A DNA stretch of 64,000 bases, taken from positions 2,465,501 to 2,529,500 of the forward strand of contig JACGZH010000001.1 in NCBI GenBank assembly GCA_014706385.1. The letters are read 5' to 3'. Numbering within the stretch: the first letter of the stretch is position 1; each line of letters starts with the position of its first letter. Origin of the DNA: Phaffia rhodozyma. Taxonomy: Eukaryota > Basidiomycota > Tremellomycetes > Cystofilobasidiales > Mrakiaceae. The translations under genes and the position numbers were made by a program. The notes beneath the pieces are model-generated. The model had not been told where the DNA came from. It ran no database searches and saw nothing but the letters and a program-made list of their open reading frames with translations. Positions 11,203 to 25,590 of the stretch are shown piece after piece.

Positions 11203-13420
11203 ATGAAGCTAGACGCTACCGATATCAGATATCTCACCGCAGATGAGTTTAGGATCCTCACAGCTGTATGTACAACCGTGATTCTTCCATGATTTCTTGA
11301 CTTGCCGAACCGGGTATCGGTCAAGTCGAGTGATGTTTCAGAGCATACCAACTGATGACCCGTCGTCGGTTCCTCTCTTAATGTTGCATATTTCGAACGG
11401 ATCAGACCGAGATGGGGAGTAAGAACCATGAGGTTGTTCCTGCATCGTTGATCGCGCAGATCTCTGGTGTTCGATCAGGAGCGGGAAACAAGTTGATGGG
11501 TCAACTAGCTAAACGAAACTTGATTGCTAGAGTTCAGAACATCAAGTGTTTGTATTAATTCTTCTTAATCTTGACTAGTTCTATGGTTCCGTCCGGTATT
11601 ATCCTCGGACGTGCATCCCTTCGATCGACAATAATGTCTAACCAGGATGCTTCTTTTCTTTCTGGGCCGGGACGAAATCTTTAGACGACGGATATCGACT
11701 CACTTACGGAGGATACGACTATTTGGCCATCCGAGCTATGGCAAAGAGGGACAGTCTCTATTCTGTTGGATCTCAAATCGGAGTGGGTAAAGAGTCTGAC
11801 ATCTACGTTGTCGCTGATAAAGAGGGCAACAAGCTTTGTATGAAGATGCATCGGTTTGTTCTTTCCACTTTCCTCTCTCTGAATGTGAAGCCGCAGACTC
11901 GGTGACAGCACTTGAAGTTACTAATAACCTCCGTTCAAACATACGTACACTCTTTCTTTCTGCTTTCCATTCTAGACTGGGTCGAATTTCGTTCCGTGCG
12001 ATTAAAGAGAAGCGGGATTACATGGGCAAACGAAAGTCGGCTACTTGGATGTACATGTCCCGGTTGGCCGCTCAAAAGGAATGGGCTTTCATGAAGGTTT
12101 GCCTCTCCACATATAGCCTCTCTCCTTCCCCCCCCCCCTCCCTCCCTCCCTCAGCAAGCTTCTGTACATCTGCGGTCACTTACTTCTCCTGCTCCGCCCT
12201 TTGTTCTCCATTCCTCCTTCTGAACGAATCCAAACCTAGGTCCTGCATGCCAATGGTTTCCCTGTACCCACGCCGATCGATCAATCAAGACACTGCATCA
12301 TCATGTCTCTCGTCGACGGTTACGCCCTCCGACAAGTAGCCGAACATCCTAATCCCGGAAGGTTGTATTCTCAACTTATGTCCCTCCTCGTCAGGTTTGC
12401 CAGGGCGGGTCTGATCCATGGAGATTTCAATGAGTTCAACATCTTGATCAGGGATGAAGATGGAGAACCCGTCGTCATCGATTTCCCTCAATTGGTTTCC
12501 ACTAACCACAAGGATGCCGAGTGGTTCGTCCTTCTCTTCTCTTCTCTTCTCTTCTCTTCTCTTCTCTTCTCTTCCTTCTTTTTTCCTCCTTTTACTATGA
12601 CGTTGTACTTCATTTGCTATCTTAAGGGGACCGGGACGTTCATACTCACTTAAAATCCATCTGTTTATTCCATCAAATGACAAAAAGGTACTTCAACCGA
12701 GATGTAGCCTGTATCCGAACGTTCTTCCGAAGACGGTTCAACTATGAGTCAAAGATCTACCCCCGGTTCAGGAAAGCACTCTCGGATGACTCGGTCGAGT
12801 CGTTCACTCTAGACGTCGAGGTGGCTGCCTCTGGCTTTGGAAAGAACGAGGCTGCCAAGTTGGATGGTTATATGGCTGAACTAAAGGGAGAAGAAGGGTC
12901 CGAAGAAGAGGACTCAGATTCAGAAGAGGAGGAAGAGGAGGAGGACGAAGATGAAGACGAAGAGGAGGAAGAAGAAGACGGAAAGGAGACGAAAGAGGAA
13001 GAGATCGAGAGGTTAATGAGAGAAGCAGACGAAGAAGATTCCGAACAGGCTCCTGCATTAGTTTCCAACCTGGCCGACACGCTTTCTTCCACAACGCTCT
13101 CCACCACCACCGCCGCCACAGCCACCTTCGACCCGGAAACCGAATCCGGCTCTGAAGCTGAAGAAGAATCTGGGTCCGAAACAGACCAGCCTCGAACTCA
13201 GACGCGTAAAACCCATCCGCATGCTCCTCCTCCTAAATTGGACGATGTTCGATCTACCGTTCAGTCTGATCTTAATAGGGACCGAGCTCGTGCTCAAGCT
13301 AAACATCACGCCAAGGCTGCCCCTGGTAAACTCGGAAATAAAAAGGGTACAAAGAAGAGGAACGAGGGGAAGAGCAGGTTGATGAAGGCCGAAAAGTCGG
13401 GGGCTAACGATGGATGGTAA
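11203..13420 (+). CDS. RIO2: RIO-type serine kinase/ATPase RIO2
   Basis: Atypical kinase/ATPase needed for late cytoplasmic maturation of the 40S ribosomal subunit (20S to 18S rRNA). Start MKLDATDIRYLTADEFRILT at 11203 opens the N-terminal winged helix, which continues as NHEVVPASLIAQISGVRSG. The nucleotide-binding loop is IGVGKESDIYVV (about 11776-11815). After further introns come AFMKVLHANGFPVPTPIDQS, the catalytic HGDFNEFNILI (about 12418-12450) and the metal-binding VIDFPQLVS. The catalytic Asp and Asn and the DFP Asp are all present. The junction to WYFNRDVACIRTFFRRRF crosses an intron at about 12524-12687. The tail has a long Glu/Asp tract (about 12890-13050) followed by a basic end rich in Lys and Arg. 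The acidic tract is longer than I expect in yeast RIO2. At least five introns. Confidence 0.93.
12531..12574 (+). repeat. CTTCT pentamer microsatellite inside a RIO2 intron
   Basis: Eight to nine perfect CTTCT units, starting only seven bases downstream of the GTTCGT donor of the intron at about 12524-12687. It is a pure pyrimidine tract on the coding strand, near the donor rather than the acceptor. Confidence 0.85.
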
Positions 13421-16351
<2,931 letters not shown>

Positions 16352-16701
16352 GTTTCAAAGAGAATCACAAGAGCGAGAGAACGAACGGAGAGGGAAGGTT
16401 GGACGGAGAGTGTTGAGAGAGGAGAGAAGGCAGACTGTAAAAACGGGATGGGGGAGATTTCCCTACCTTTAGATGGCTTAGGTAAGCACGGCTTTCTTCG
16501 GCCCTCCGGTGGTGCCTGTGTGTGTGTGGCCAGATCTGCTCGTTCTCCTTCATCCTTTCTAGTTTTCTCTCTTCCTAGAGGATGCTCTGTGAGTGATACT
16601 TGTGCGCGACTTTCTTGGATGTCTTGAAATGTGCTCTGATGTTCTGTTGGGATTCTTCTAGCGGCGCACTATAGAGATGGGGAGCAGAGGCGGGATATGT
16701 T

Positions 16702-16715
16702 CAAGTCACGTGATT
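16702..16715. promoter_or_regulatory. E-box CAAGTCACGTGATT upstream of LPD1
   Basis: CACGTG core with GTCACGTGA flanks, a Cbf1/bHLH-type site, about 350 bases upstream of the LPD1 start. The same 14 bases occur at 28898-28911. Binding is inferred from the motif only. Confidence 0.5.
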
Positions 16716-18380
16716 CTGCTGGCACAGCACAGCTCTAAAGTTCTTTTTATTCCATTTTATTTTATCGTATCTTCCTTTACTCCTTCTCTCTAACCAACCA
16801 TCCACCTTCTCTCCATCAGGCTCTCAAGCCATGACATGACGGGAGATGGACGTGCAGCTGACCACCCATTTGAACAGGATATGCATCGCCTCACCAGCAT
16901 GTTGTCCTCTTTGTGTATTTCTCGATCTTATTTCTGCCTCGTTATCTTGTTTTTTCCCTTCCTTTCATTCCTCTTTTGACATCATCCGATCTATCAGAAC
17001 GATCCCATTCCTATCGCCCTCTCGAAGGTCCCAAATACGTTGTCCAGTCCCTCCTTTAGGGTCTCTAAACAGACAAGGTCTGGGTTTCGTTGGGATCATC
17101 ATTGAGGGGGCCAGAACATCCTACAAACCTCTCCTTTTATTGCAATCCCCACGGAGGATTTCTCCAAGAAATCTCTTTCTTACTGGACGATTGTTTATGC
17201 TTAGGAGAGACATCACATTCTTATTCCTTTCCCCTCCTTTTCTTTCGGCATGTTGCTATCTCTGCGTTTATCTGATGAATATGTGGTTAAACATCAATTG
17301 AACTGTCGATCATCATCGATGTTACACATGTAAAACTGTTTGCTCACACGAAAGAGAGAAACACTGAATGAAGGACGCGTATGGATGAGTAGAAGGAGAA
17401 TAAAAAAGGAGAGGGTGATCTAGTATGCCTAGATAAACGAAATGAGCTGCTGTACAATATTCCGAATGGAAACCATCTTTGTACCTGTTTCTTTCCCGAG
17501 CGCAAAAGGATCGCTTGTCTCAACGACCAAGTCAATAGAAGCCAAAAATGTCCGCATGAGATCAAGTCCCTTTCAACACCTTTAGGTATCTTGCATCTCT
17601 CGTCTCCACTATCTGGACTGCACAACAAAGTCGATTGGCCAGATTCTTGGTCGATACCAAGTATGTGTAAGAGGACCAGCCGGCTTCTTCCAATCCATCA
17701 ATCGACAGTCTTGGCTATACATATGGAAGAACCATCTACCAACACAAGAGACACACACATTGACAGAGTTCATATAGTTCCTATGGTCCATCCTCATCGT
17801 CATGCGGTTTCGGACGATTAGGATCAGACTCATAGATCGTCGGTACAAAGCAATGCTTCGTCGAATTTTTAGAGAGGGACTGATTGAGTACAGTCGGTGA
17901 GCCAGGCTCTCTCTCTCTCTCTCTTACCTGCAAACGCGCGCAAACCGTTGAATTGAAGGCAGGTCAACTCACATTGTCTAGCCCGTTGGTAAACAGAGAA
18001 AAATATAAAGAAAGGGTCGTGCATTTGATAACCAGGTATCACAGACTGCAAGACAAGGCAAGAGAAACCTTGCAGTTCGGCCCCTCCGAATGATAGCTCT
18101 CTTTCAATTCATCTTTGTCCCATTCGATAACGACCGAAACGAGAGAAAGATGTCAGCGCTTTGAACGTGATAAGATCAAGCACATAACTAAAAAAAGACC
18201 TGTACCACAAAGATAAGAAAAATACTACAACCGGTTATCGCAGAACAAGGATTTTAGGTCCCACCCCCTTTGTTCAACCTGGGTACACTTCAGCCGGCAG
18301 ACGGGCTCTCACCCAGCTGTATTTGTTACACGCAGATAGATCCTAGTAACCTTTTCATCTCTTGTGTAGGGGAGAAGGGC
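16716..18380. other. intergenic, no gene resolved
   Basis: Lies between the LPD1 promoter side and the 3' end of the Hsp70-like gene. Several short open frames exist, for example 16846-17301 on +, but none has a recognisable motif. I also looked here for C-terminal exons of the Hsp70-like gene and found none I could support. A CT run is at about 17909-17924. Confidence 0.45.
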
Positions 18381-21300
18381 TCACGTGACTGGGAAAGCAA
18401 GGGAATAGGACGGACGATGTGAAACTTCCGGACGGCTGGCACTCGATATCGAGGCCAGTTTTGAAAGTCCGTACCGAACGGCTCCCTGTACGGTAGCCAC
18501 ATCACAATCACCGGGTCTGGCGATCAAATCAATCCGGTTTTGAAACTGACGTTCGACCCTGGCGAACACTTTGAAGAACAAAACGAAGATAATGAGAAGC
18601 AAACGTACGTTCAGACTGAATACCAGGTCGGACGCAACCGGTTGAATGAAAGAGAACGAACGATATTCTGATTCGGAGAACCCACCGACCATGAATAAAG
18701 CGTCGATCCTGATAGTGTTCTGACTTAGGTGAGATTCGATAAGCTCTAGTACCTGGTCGATGATTGGATCAAACACTTCTCTTCTCTGTATTTGAAAAGG
18801 AAGAAGAGAGTGGGATTGTTTGTCAATAGGCGCGCTAATTCAATGATGAGAACACAAAGAAAAGGGACCCACCAAGACTTCGCCTTTTATGGAGAGTTCT
18901 CCGTTGATCAACCCGATAGCTGGATCATCCGGTTCTTCCGGGTTGAATGTCGTGAACAGGAACGTGGTCTCGTCGTCTTGTTCTCCTCTATAGATGACCT
19001 TGTCCGTTTCGGTGAACGCATGAAGGTAGTTTTCAATTGAGGGGCCGTTGAGCTTGTTTGTATCATTCATGGAGAGAGTATAACAAGAAGATTGAGTCAA
19101 GAGTCAAGTAGACGAAGGCTTCGGCTGACATGGACAAAAAGGAGAAAAGGAAGAAAAGGGGGAGGGAAAGCGTACATGGATAGGATGATCTTTCAATCGA
19201 CACTTGACCAAGTCTATGAATCCGAAATCGAGAAACAGGCTACCGCAATTCGCGCTTGATCTTGGGCAAACTTGCGTGACGTCCAAACGGGATGGGTTAC
19301 CTAGGAGCTTGTATGTCGTCAAATCCTATCGAACGGAGTCCAACCGGAACTGTCGAGTCTCAGTAAGAATTTAAACAAGACGCTAGAGAGAAGAGTGAGT
19401 AGCACTCACACAGCCCACACCTCCTCCGTCAAAGACGATAAAGTTTCGTAAGATTTTGGACCGGTGAAGTTCCGTCAGAGCTACGTTTGGTCGATTTCCC
19501 ATCAACACGCCAAGTAATCGACATACAAAGAAAAAGACCACACAGGACATTCATATGCCTTCTTTACGAACCTTTCGATTGACAAAGAACAGAGATAGAG
19601 GTACCAACCTGCACAATAGACAGCAGCTGCATCAGACTCTGTGATGACCTTTAACCGGTCTCTCCAAGCGGTATCCCTAGGATCCGACCTCTACAAATGG
19701 TGAGAATAGGTAAGCAAAGATAGAGAGAAAACAAGATCGAGAACGGTAGCAGAGACAGAACACGAGACTAAGGAGAGTAAACACCTTGACCAGGCCGGCA
19801 TCTATCGCGGCCGACTTCATCACTTCATGCCCTGTGTCATTCCAAGCGGCAGGCACACTCAGAAAGATCCAGGCGGTGTCAAGATCGCCAAGAGAACCAA
19901 TGTCTTTGGTGATCCGGTCTCTAGCATACGTCCATAGATGGGTCAGATAGTCTATCATCACCTGGGAGACCGTCTTGTTTGGCTTTTTTATGTCGTGTCA
20001 AGATAAAATGAACGACGGTTTGAAAAGGTGGAATCGTATACGGATGAATTTTGGAAAGACGGGGTAGTCTGAAGAAAGAAAACGATAGAGCGCACTGGTA
20101 GATCAGGTAGCCTCAGGTCGATTCTTTCTACCTCCCTCTCTTCCGGTCCGATCTTCATAGCAGTAGGCTGTAGGGATGATATGAATCGTTCGCATTTGAC
20201 GTATCCTGCAGGCAAGACCCCCAGAGCTTCGGCTTCGACGCCCCAGGCGATTACTTGACCTGAGGGTGAGTAAACAATGCCTTTTTAGACAACGGAAAAT
20301 AGGAAGATTGAGAGCAAACGAGGGAATGGCATCGAATCGGACGATTCGGTGAGCAGAACATAGAGATACAGGAAGGACACAGAGATGAGAAAACAAGGTG
20401 GACAAACAAGTTGGAATCTTTCTGAATGTCCCCTGAGATCCAGCTATAGGAAGGTGAACAGATAAAACCCAAGAGAAAACATCAGTGCCTATATCGTTAG
20501 TCTATTTCGTTGCGCTTCAGGCAAAACCAGGATGCTGGGATGAAGGGATCTACGCCAATGAACAATCTGTTTGTTTTCTCCGGACTGGATCCGAGATGAG
20601 CCGTAAGCCTGAGTTCCGGATCATGCGCATGAGGGTAAGAAGACAGAGAGATATTGTCAGGCGTTGTTGTTCTAATTTAAGTCTTTCTTTCTTGGCACGA
20701 GTTGATGAAAATCTTTAGCTAACCACGCCACTGAACGTTGTTCCTGTGTTGTCCATCAAAGAGCGCAAGAGAGAATCGTGGTAAGGAAGGGAAGAGGAGG
20801 GAAGGAGAAGAGAGGAGAACAAAAAGGCGGTTCTTCTGTGAGTCTGTTACTCCATGAAGGTCTCTCTTCCGGCACATAGCGAATGCGCATATGGACACAG
20901 ACATAGGCACAGGCACAGGCACAGGCACATATACGCAGGAAACACACATACCTAGATCGATAGCTACAACGAGCCTTCCAAGTTCTCTCCCTCTTTCGCC
21001 CCAATAATCATCCAGCGCGGGATCCCAGTCTTCGCCCGTCCATCTGAGGGGGTCTGACTGTGCTGGGGATTGAATTTGTGATCCTGTTTCAAACGAGAAG
21101 GTCAAAGGCCTCGAGTGAGAATGTACCGACAGAGGGGTTGAGAAGTCAAGTACTGTTTTGAAAGATAAGTTTGAGAGTTTGTTCAAACCTGGCTGCTGGT
21201 TTTCAGTCTGATTTTTGGCCTTGTTTGGGCCTTTAATCTGAGACAGAGAAAGGCGAGGCAAGGTTGAGTGCAGAGGTGGGGAGGCCGAGAAGGATTGGTG

Positions 21301-21444
21301 AATGGGCTGCTGCTGGGAGGTAGACGGTGTGGTTGGACTACTGCCGGTTGAGAGATCAGAAGGACGGTCTTGTTCTTTGGAGTTTGGTTTCTTTTTCCGA
21401 TAGGATTCAAGTCTGAAGAGGCGACGCATTTCTTGATCGTCCAA
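18381..21444 (-). CDS. Hsp70-fold ATPase, HSPA12-like
   Basis: Actin-fold protein related to the HSPA12 branch of Hsp70, found widely in filamentous and basidiomycete fungi and mostly uncharacterised. The N-terminus (MDDQEMRRLFRLESYRKKK) is followed by a Ser/Pro/Gln-rich disordered stretch of about 140 residues. ELGRLVVAIDLG then splices to TTFSGV, restoring the first phosphate motif DLGTTFSGV. Further exons give SYSWISGDIQKDSNL, GQVIAWGVEAEALGVLPAGY, WIFLSVPAAWNDTGHEVMK and AAIDAGLVKVF. The second phosphate motif reads FIVFDGGGVGCDLTTYKLLG, where the usual DAGGGTVD is altered. The adenosine-side motif is DALFMVGGFSESEY, and GAVRYGLSK lies near the end. The frame stops soon after, so the C-terminal domain typical of the family seems shortened or was missed. 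About ten introns. Confidence 0.75.
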
Positions 21445-22389
21445 AAAGCAGTGGAAGACGGAGTTGAAAAAGAAGGTAAGGATATTGGGGAGAGGTAAGA
21501 AATGTTGAACAGAGACGCCGGTGGATTGAACGGTATGCGATCAGGCAAGATCATCCTGAACGAAGGCAAGACAAGAGAGGGAGAAAGACAAGAGAAGGAC
21601 GAGACCTGAAGAGCATGAGGAGAAAAATAAAAGAGAGAAGGACCAAGGTCTGATCTCTTTTGTGTAATCCTATCTATCAAACGCGCATGAACCAAACAAG
21701 ATGAGTACGGAGAACGTGAGCGGAGTGCGCAATCAGCCCTGTTTTGTGTTAGTGCCAAGGAAACGGGTGAGCCGAGAGGTGTAAAGACTAAGAGATATAG
21801 GACCGATGGGCTTAATTATGAATGGATGCATGTGTCATGTAGATGTCACCCTGTTTTTGTTTTTGTTAATCGTGTTTGTTTTCTCTCTCTTGTGCTTTGT
21901 CGGGTGAAATAGCATGGGTCAGTGTTTGTATGTACGTACGAGTGTGTCTATCAGGTGGGGAGAACAAGGCATGCACGAAGAAGGAGAAAGCTTCGGAAAC
22001 AGAAGAGAGACGCAAAGGGAATAGGAGGTATGCAAGGATGGGTCGATGCACCTTTCCGCGGCGGATGAGTAAGTAGATCGGTCGATCAACGTTTACTTCT
22101 GAATAGATAAGATACGCCGGGCTGCGCGAGAAGGGAAGGGGGGGTGAGTAAGTGAGTGAGTGAATGTTCAGGACGAGATAAGCCAGTGTGAGAGAGGAGG
22201 CATAGGGAACGATGAAGAGGATAACAGAGGGGACGACAGAGAGAACAACGAGGTGACGGAGACTACAGTAGCAAGAGATGGAGCATCCAGCAGCTGCTGC
22301 ATAGAAACATACAGATGTGATGACTGTGGGATCCCGTCATAGATCGAGAGCTGTAAGGGAGTGAGACGAATGAATGTATGGACGATGTG
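21445..22389. other. intergenic before the minisatellite
   Basis: Upstream side of the Hsp70-like gene. A long open frame at 21183-21758 on the minus strand partly overlaps the Hsp70-like first exon in another frame and looks like a shadow. GAGTGAGTGAGTGAG words occur near 22144-22163. No gene was recognised. Confidence 0.45.
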
Positions 22390-22508
22390 TATTAGGTATT
22401 AGGTATTAGGTATTAGGTATTAGGTATTAGGTATTAGGGAATAGGGAATAGGGAATAGGGAATAGGGAATAGGGAATAGGGAATAGGGAATAGGGAATAG
22501 GGAATAGG
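22390..22508 (+). repeat. two-phase 7-bp minisatellite
   Basis: Seven perfect copies of TATTAGG (22390-22438) pass without interruption into ten perfect copies of GAATAGG (22439-22508). The two units share the last four bases. The array lies about 480 bases upstream of the RPS5 start codon. No gene overlaps it. Confidence 0.97.
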
Positions 22509-22570
22509 GACTATGAATTAGGCAGTAGACATTGGAGGATGTAATCCAACATGATACAGCGAGGTGCGAT

Positions 22571-22703
22571 ACTGCACAACACTACAGAAGCCAGCATAAA
22601 CTACACTACGCAAACACTACAGAATGAGCCAGGCTGAACTAGTCAAGCGACACTACAATTCAGACTACAAGACACTACAAGAGACTAGAAAAAACTACAA
22701 AAT
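22571..22703 (+). repeat. degenerate ACTACA-rich cluster
   Basis: About eight copies of ACTACA or CACTACA at irregular spacing of roughly 10-25 bases, between the minisatellite and the RPS5 start. It may be a decayed repeat or a promoter element cluster. Confidence 0.6.
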
Positions 22704-22987
22704 ATCAAGACACCTCCAGTCCATCTGACTTTTGCAAAAGTGGGAAGAGAAAATCAAACACGCCGCGTGAAGAGAGTGTGCTAATGCTGTGCTAAACGGA
22801 GAATGTGGCGCTGGGAGTGATTCCCGCGCAGCACGCTCGCCCCTCGCCCCTCCCTGTGGGCGCTGGGTGCCTGGGCTCACCCAGACGAGGCCTGTGCGCG
22901 GCTTGCCCTTTGGAAAATCGACAGTAGCCTTGGAAAGAATCTTCGCCTCCCCTTTTTTCCCCTTTCCACCCCGTTCGACAATCCACC

Positions 22988-24214
22988 ATGGCCCCTTCAG
23001 CTACCCTTCTTGCGCTCCCCCAGGACGTCGTCAAGGCCAACTCCGATGGTCAGGTCAAGCTCTTTGGAAAGTGGGAGACCAACGAGTGAGTATACCTATC
23101 CTCGCCATGGACTCTCCCTCTTTCCGCTTCACTCGTTCCGTCGTCCTTTCTCCTTCCGTCGTTCGCTCCGTCGTCCCTCTCTTCGTCCTTTTTTTTCTTC
23201 CTCTTTTCGATCAGCCCCGAAAACCAGTGTTTGCCAGAGTCCGGGAAAGGAGATGGAGAAGGTGAAAAGAAAGACCAAGCGATCAGTGGAAGAACCACGT
23301 CAAAAGAGGAAAGAAGAATTTGGCACAGAATGGAAACCAGCCGGTGGAAAGGCTGGCGTAGGGATGGACATAACTTCTGAAGGGACTCTGGGCAGAATAC
23401 TGGTATCCGGGTTGGATTGTTTCTTTTGAAGAAAACATACATATAAAACAACACTCGGATAGAGAGGATATCCACTTTCGAGCGAGCGGAGGGAGAGGGG
23501 AAGGAGATCGTGAGCTTTTCTAGTGCACCCTCAGAACTTAGCCAGACTGACGGGATATTCCTTTTTTTTCTCCTCGTTCAAACAGCATCGAGGTCAGGGA
23601 TATCTCCTTGACTGATTACATCCAGGTCCGACACGCTGTCTACGTTCCCCACACCGCTGGGCGATACGCCAAGAAGCAGTTCGCCAAGGGACGAATGCCC
23701 ATCGTCGAGAGGCTCGTTAACGCCCTCATGATGAAGGGACGAAACAACGGAAAGAAGCTCATGGCCGTCCGAATCGTCGCCCACGCGTTCGAGATCGTCC
23801 ACCTTCTTACCGACCAGAACCCCATCCAGGTTCTCGTCGACGCCATCGTCAACACCGGACCCCGAGAGGATTCCACCCGAATCGGATCCGCCGGAACTGT
23901 CCGACGACAGGCCGTCGATGTGTCCCCCCTCCGACGAGTCAACCAGGCCGTCTCTCTCCTCACCATCGGAACCCGAGAGTCTGCCTTCCGAAACGTCAAG
24001 TCCGTTTCCGAGTGCCTCGCCGATGAGCTCATCAACGCCGCTAAGGGATCTTCCAACTCTTTCGCCATCAAGAAGAAGGAGTTAGTCTTGTTTCTTTTTC
24101 TTTTTTCGTCCTTAGATGTGTTTGTGTTAAATTGTCCTCATCTGACCGTCTCATTTTTGTCATCCTTTCCTTTTTAACAGCGAGCTCGAGCGAGTTGCCA
24201 AGTCCAACCGATAA
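22988..24214 (+). CDS. RPS5: 40S ribosomal protein uS7 (S5)
   Basis: Component of the head of the small ribosomal subunit near the E site; binds the 3' major domain of 18S rRNA. Exon 1 from ATG at 22988 (context CCACCATGGCC) reads [20 protein letters not shown] then [14 protein letters not shown] roughly 500-base intron ends in TTCAAACAG. Exon 2 reads [20 protein letters not shown], then [20 protein letters not shown] and [20 protein letters not shown], which is highly conserved uS7 sequence. A second intron (about 24081-24180) separates KKK from [11 protein letters not shown] and the TAA stop. Length, about 200 residues, is normal. Arginine is coded by CGA in 15 of the 17 Arg codons I counted. 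The long first intron suggests intronic regulation, as in other fungal ribosomal protein genes. Confidence 0.97.
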
Positions 24215-25590
24215 TTGGTGTCCCCTCCCTGTTTCTTTCCGATTATATCACATGGCTTGTTGGACGTTCTTTCTTGTAAACTCGGTCACAGATTACAAAC
24301 TACAAATCGCGAGCGAACGATGGGCAAGATTGTGTGATCTTTATTTCCGTCTTTTTCTTTCTCGGTATGCCGCTGACCGAATCAGATCCGAAAGAACTGA
24401 AGAAAGAAGCTAAAAGAAGAAACACTGGCCATCTCTTTCCGTCAAAGACAAAGAAAGGATGATCGCCTCATTAAGAAAAGACCTTTTCCAGGAGTTTTTG
24501 ATCTTGCATTGCTTCTCCCTGTGTTTGGACGGGCTGGTATCTCAGATATCTTGAAGTTCAAGATCCCATGTTTATCGTATCGTTATTTTCTGCAAGTCCT
24601 CGTTTCCGACTCTGGTCCTTATCCTTCGAGAGTTGGTCCTGTCTGCCTGAACGTCTGGGAATTCAAATCCTGGGAAAGAACAGGATATGGATGGCGGTTG
24701 AGCGGGGGATCATACTAACTGGAGACTCTTGGACAAGATCAAGAGATGCGTGTGTATACATCTGTGAACTGCTTTGCTTCCTCTATCTCTTGATCTCTGT
24801 CTCTGCTTCAGTGTCCGTGTGTCTGAGTCAATCGATCAATCTCGGATCTCGAGCAAGGTTTTATAGATTTCGGCAACTTTCCATCTATCTGTCTGTCTGT
24901 CTGTCTGATATGTCTCTGGTGTGTGCGTATATCTGTACATCTGTCGGTTGTTTGGGGTAATCCATTTAATTACGCTCCAATTGAAAGATCGTAACCCTAA
25001 CCGTTCAGTGTGGTCACGTGATTAACAAACGGATAAAGTCAGTTGGTCAAGTCCGTTTAACTTGGAAAGACGAACCAACAAAACCACACGGCCGTTCTCC
25101 TTCTCCTTTCTTGTTTTTTTTTTTCTACTTTTTCTGTTCATCTTTCATGGGAGGGAAAATAAACACGTTCCAATTGATGTGAGATAATCGGTCGATCACT
25201 GATAAAGAGAAAGAAGACCGCAAAAGCGCAGAGCGAAGAGAGTTCAAGAAAGAGAGGGCACAGAAACGATGAGACACAAGACACGAAGCGAACGGGAAAA
25301 GAAAGAGAGAGAGAGAGAGAGAATGCAAGAACAGAGGGTTACGATAAGAGAAGGGTACATGAAAAGAACCAGAACCAAATCGAAGAGGAAAAAGGGGAAA
25401 GAAGATTTATGTACAGGGTATCGGAAGGGATCCCAACTAGGTGACGATTGATCCCTCTCTTTGTTGAACAAGGCGAGAAACTGAAACAGACATGAAAGAA
25501 AGAAAAAGAAACAGACAAACAAAGAAGAGAAGACAAGGATCGAAAGAGAGGAGAAAAAGAGAAGAAGAAAGAAAGACCAAACGAGGGTCC
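24215..25590. other. convergent intergenic region with promoter-like motifs
   Basis: Between the 3' ends of RPS5 (+) and the SAP-membrane gene (-). A TCTG run is at about 24888-24907 and a GA run at 25305-25321. It contains a telobox/E-box composite at 24991-25027, which is unexpected between two convergent genes. I found no gene, but a short non-coding transcript is possible. Confidence 0.45.
24991..25027 (+). promoter_or_regulatory. telobox plus E-box composite, copy 1
   Basis: GTAACCCTAACC (24991-25002), then GGTCACGTG (25012-25020), directly followed by ATTAACA (25021-25027). The same three words, in the same order, occur at 28391-28440. Confidence 0.55.

Noticed and set aside
12804..13125. 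Leu/Pro- and Ser-rich minus-strand frames opposite the RIO2 tail
   Set aside because: They are the antisense of the Glu/Asp tract of RIO2, which gives long open frames automatically.
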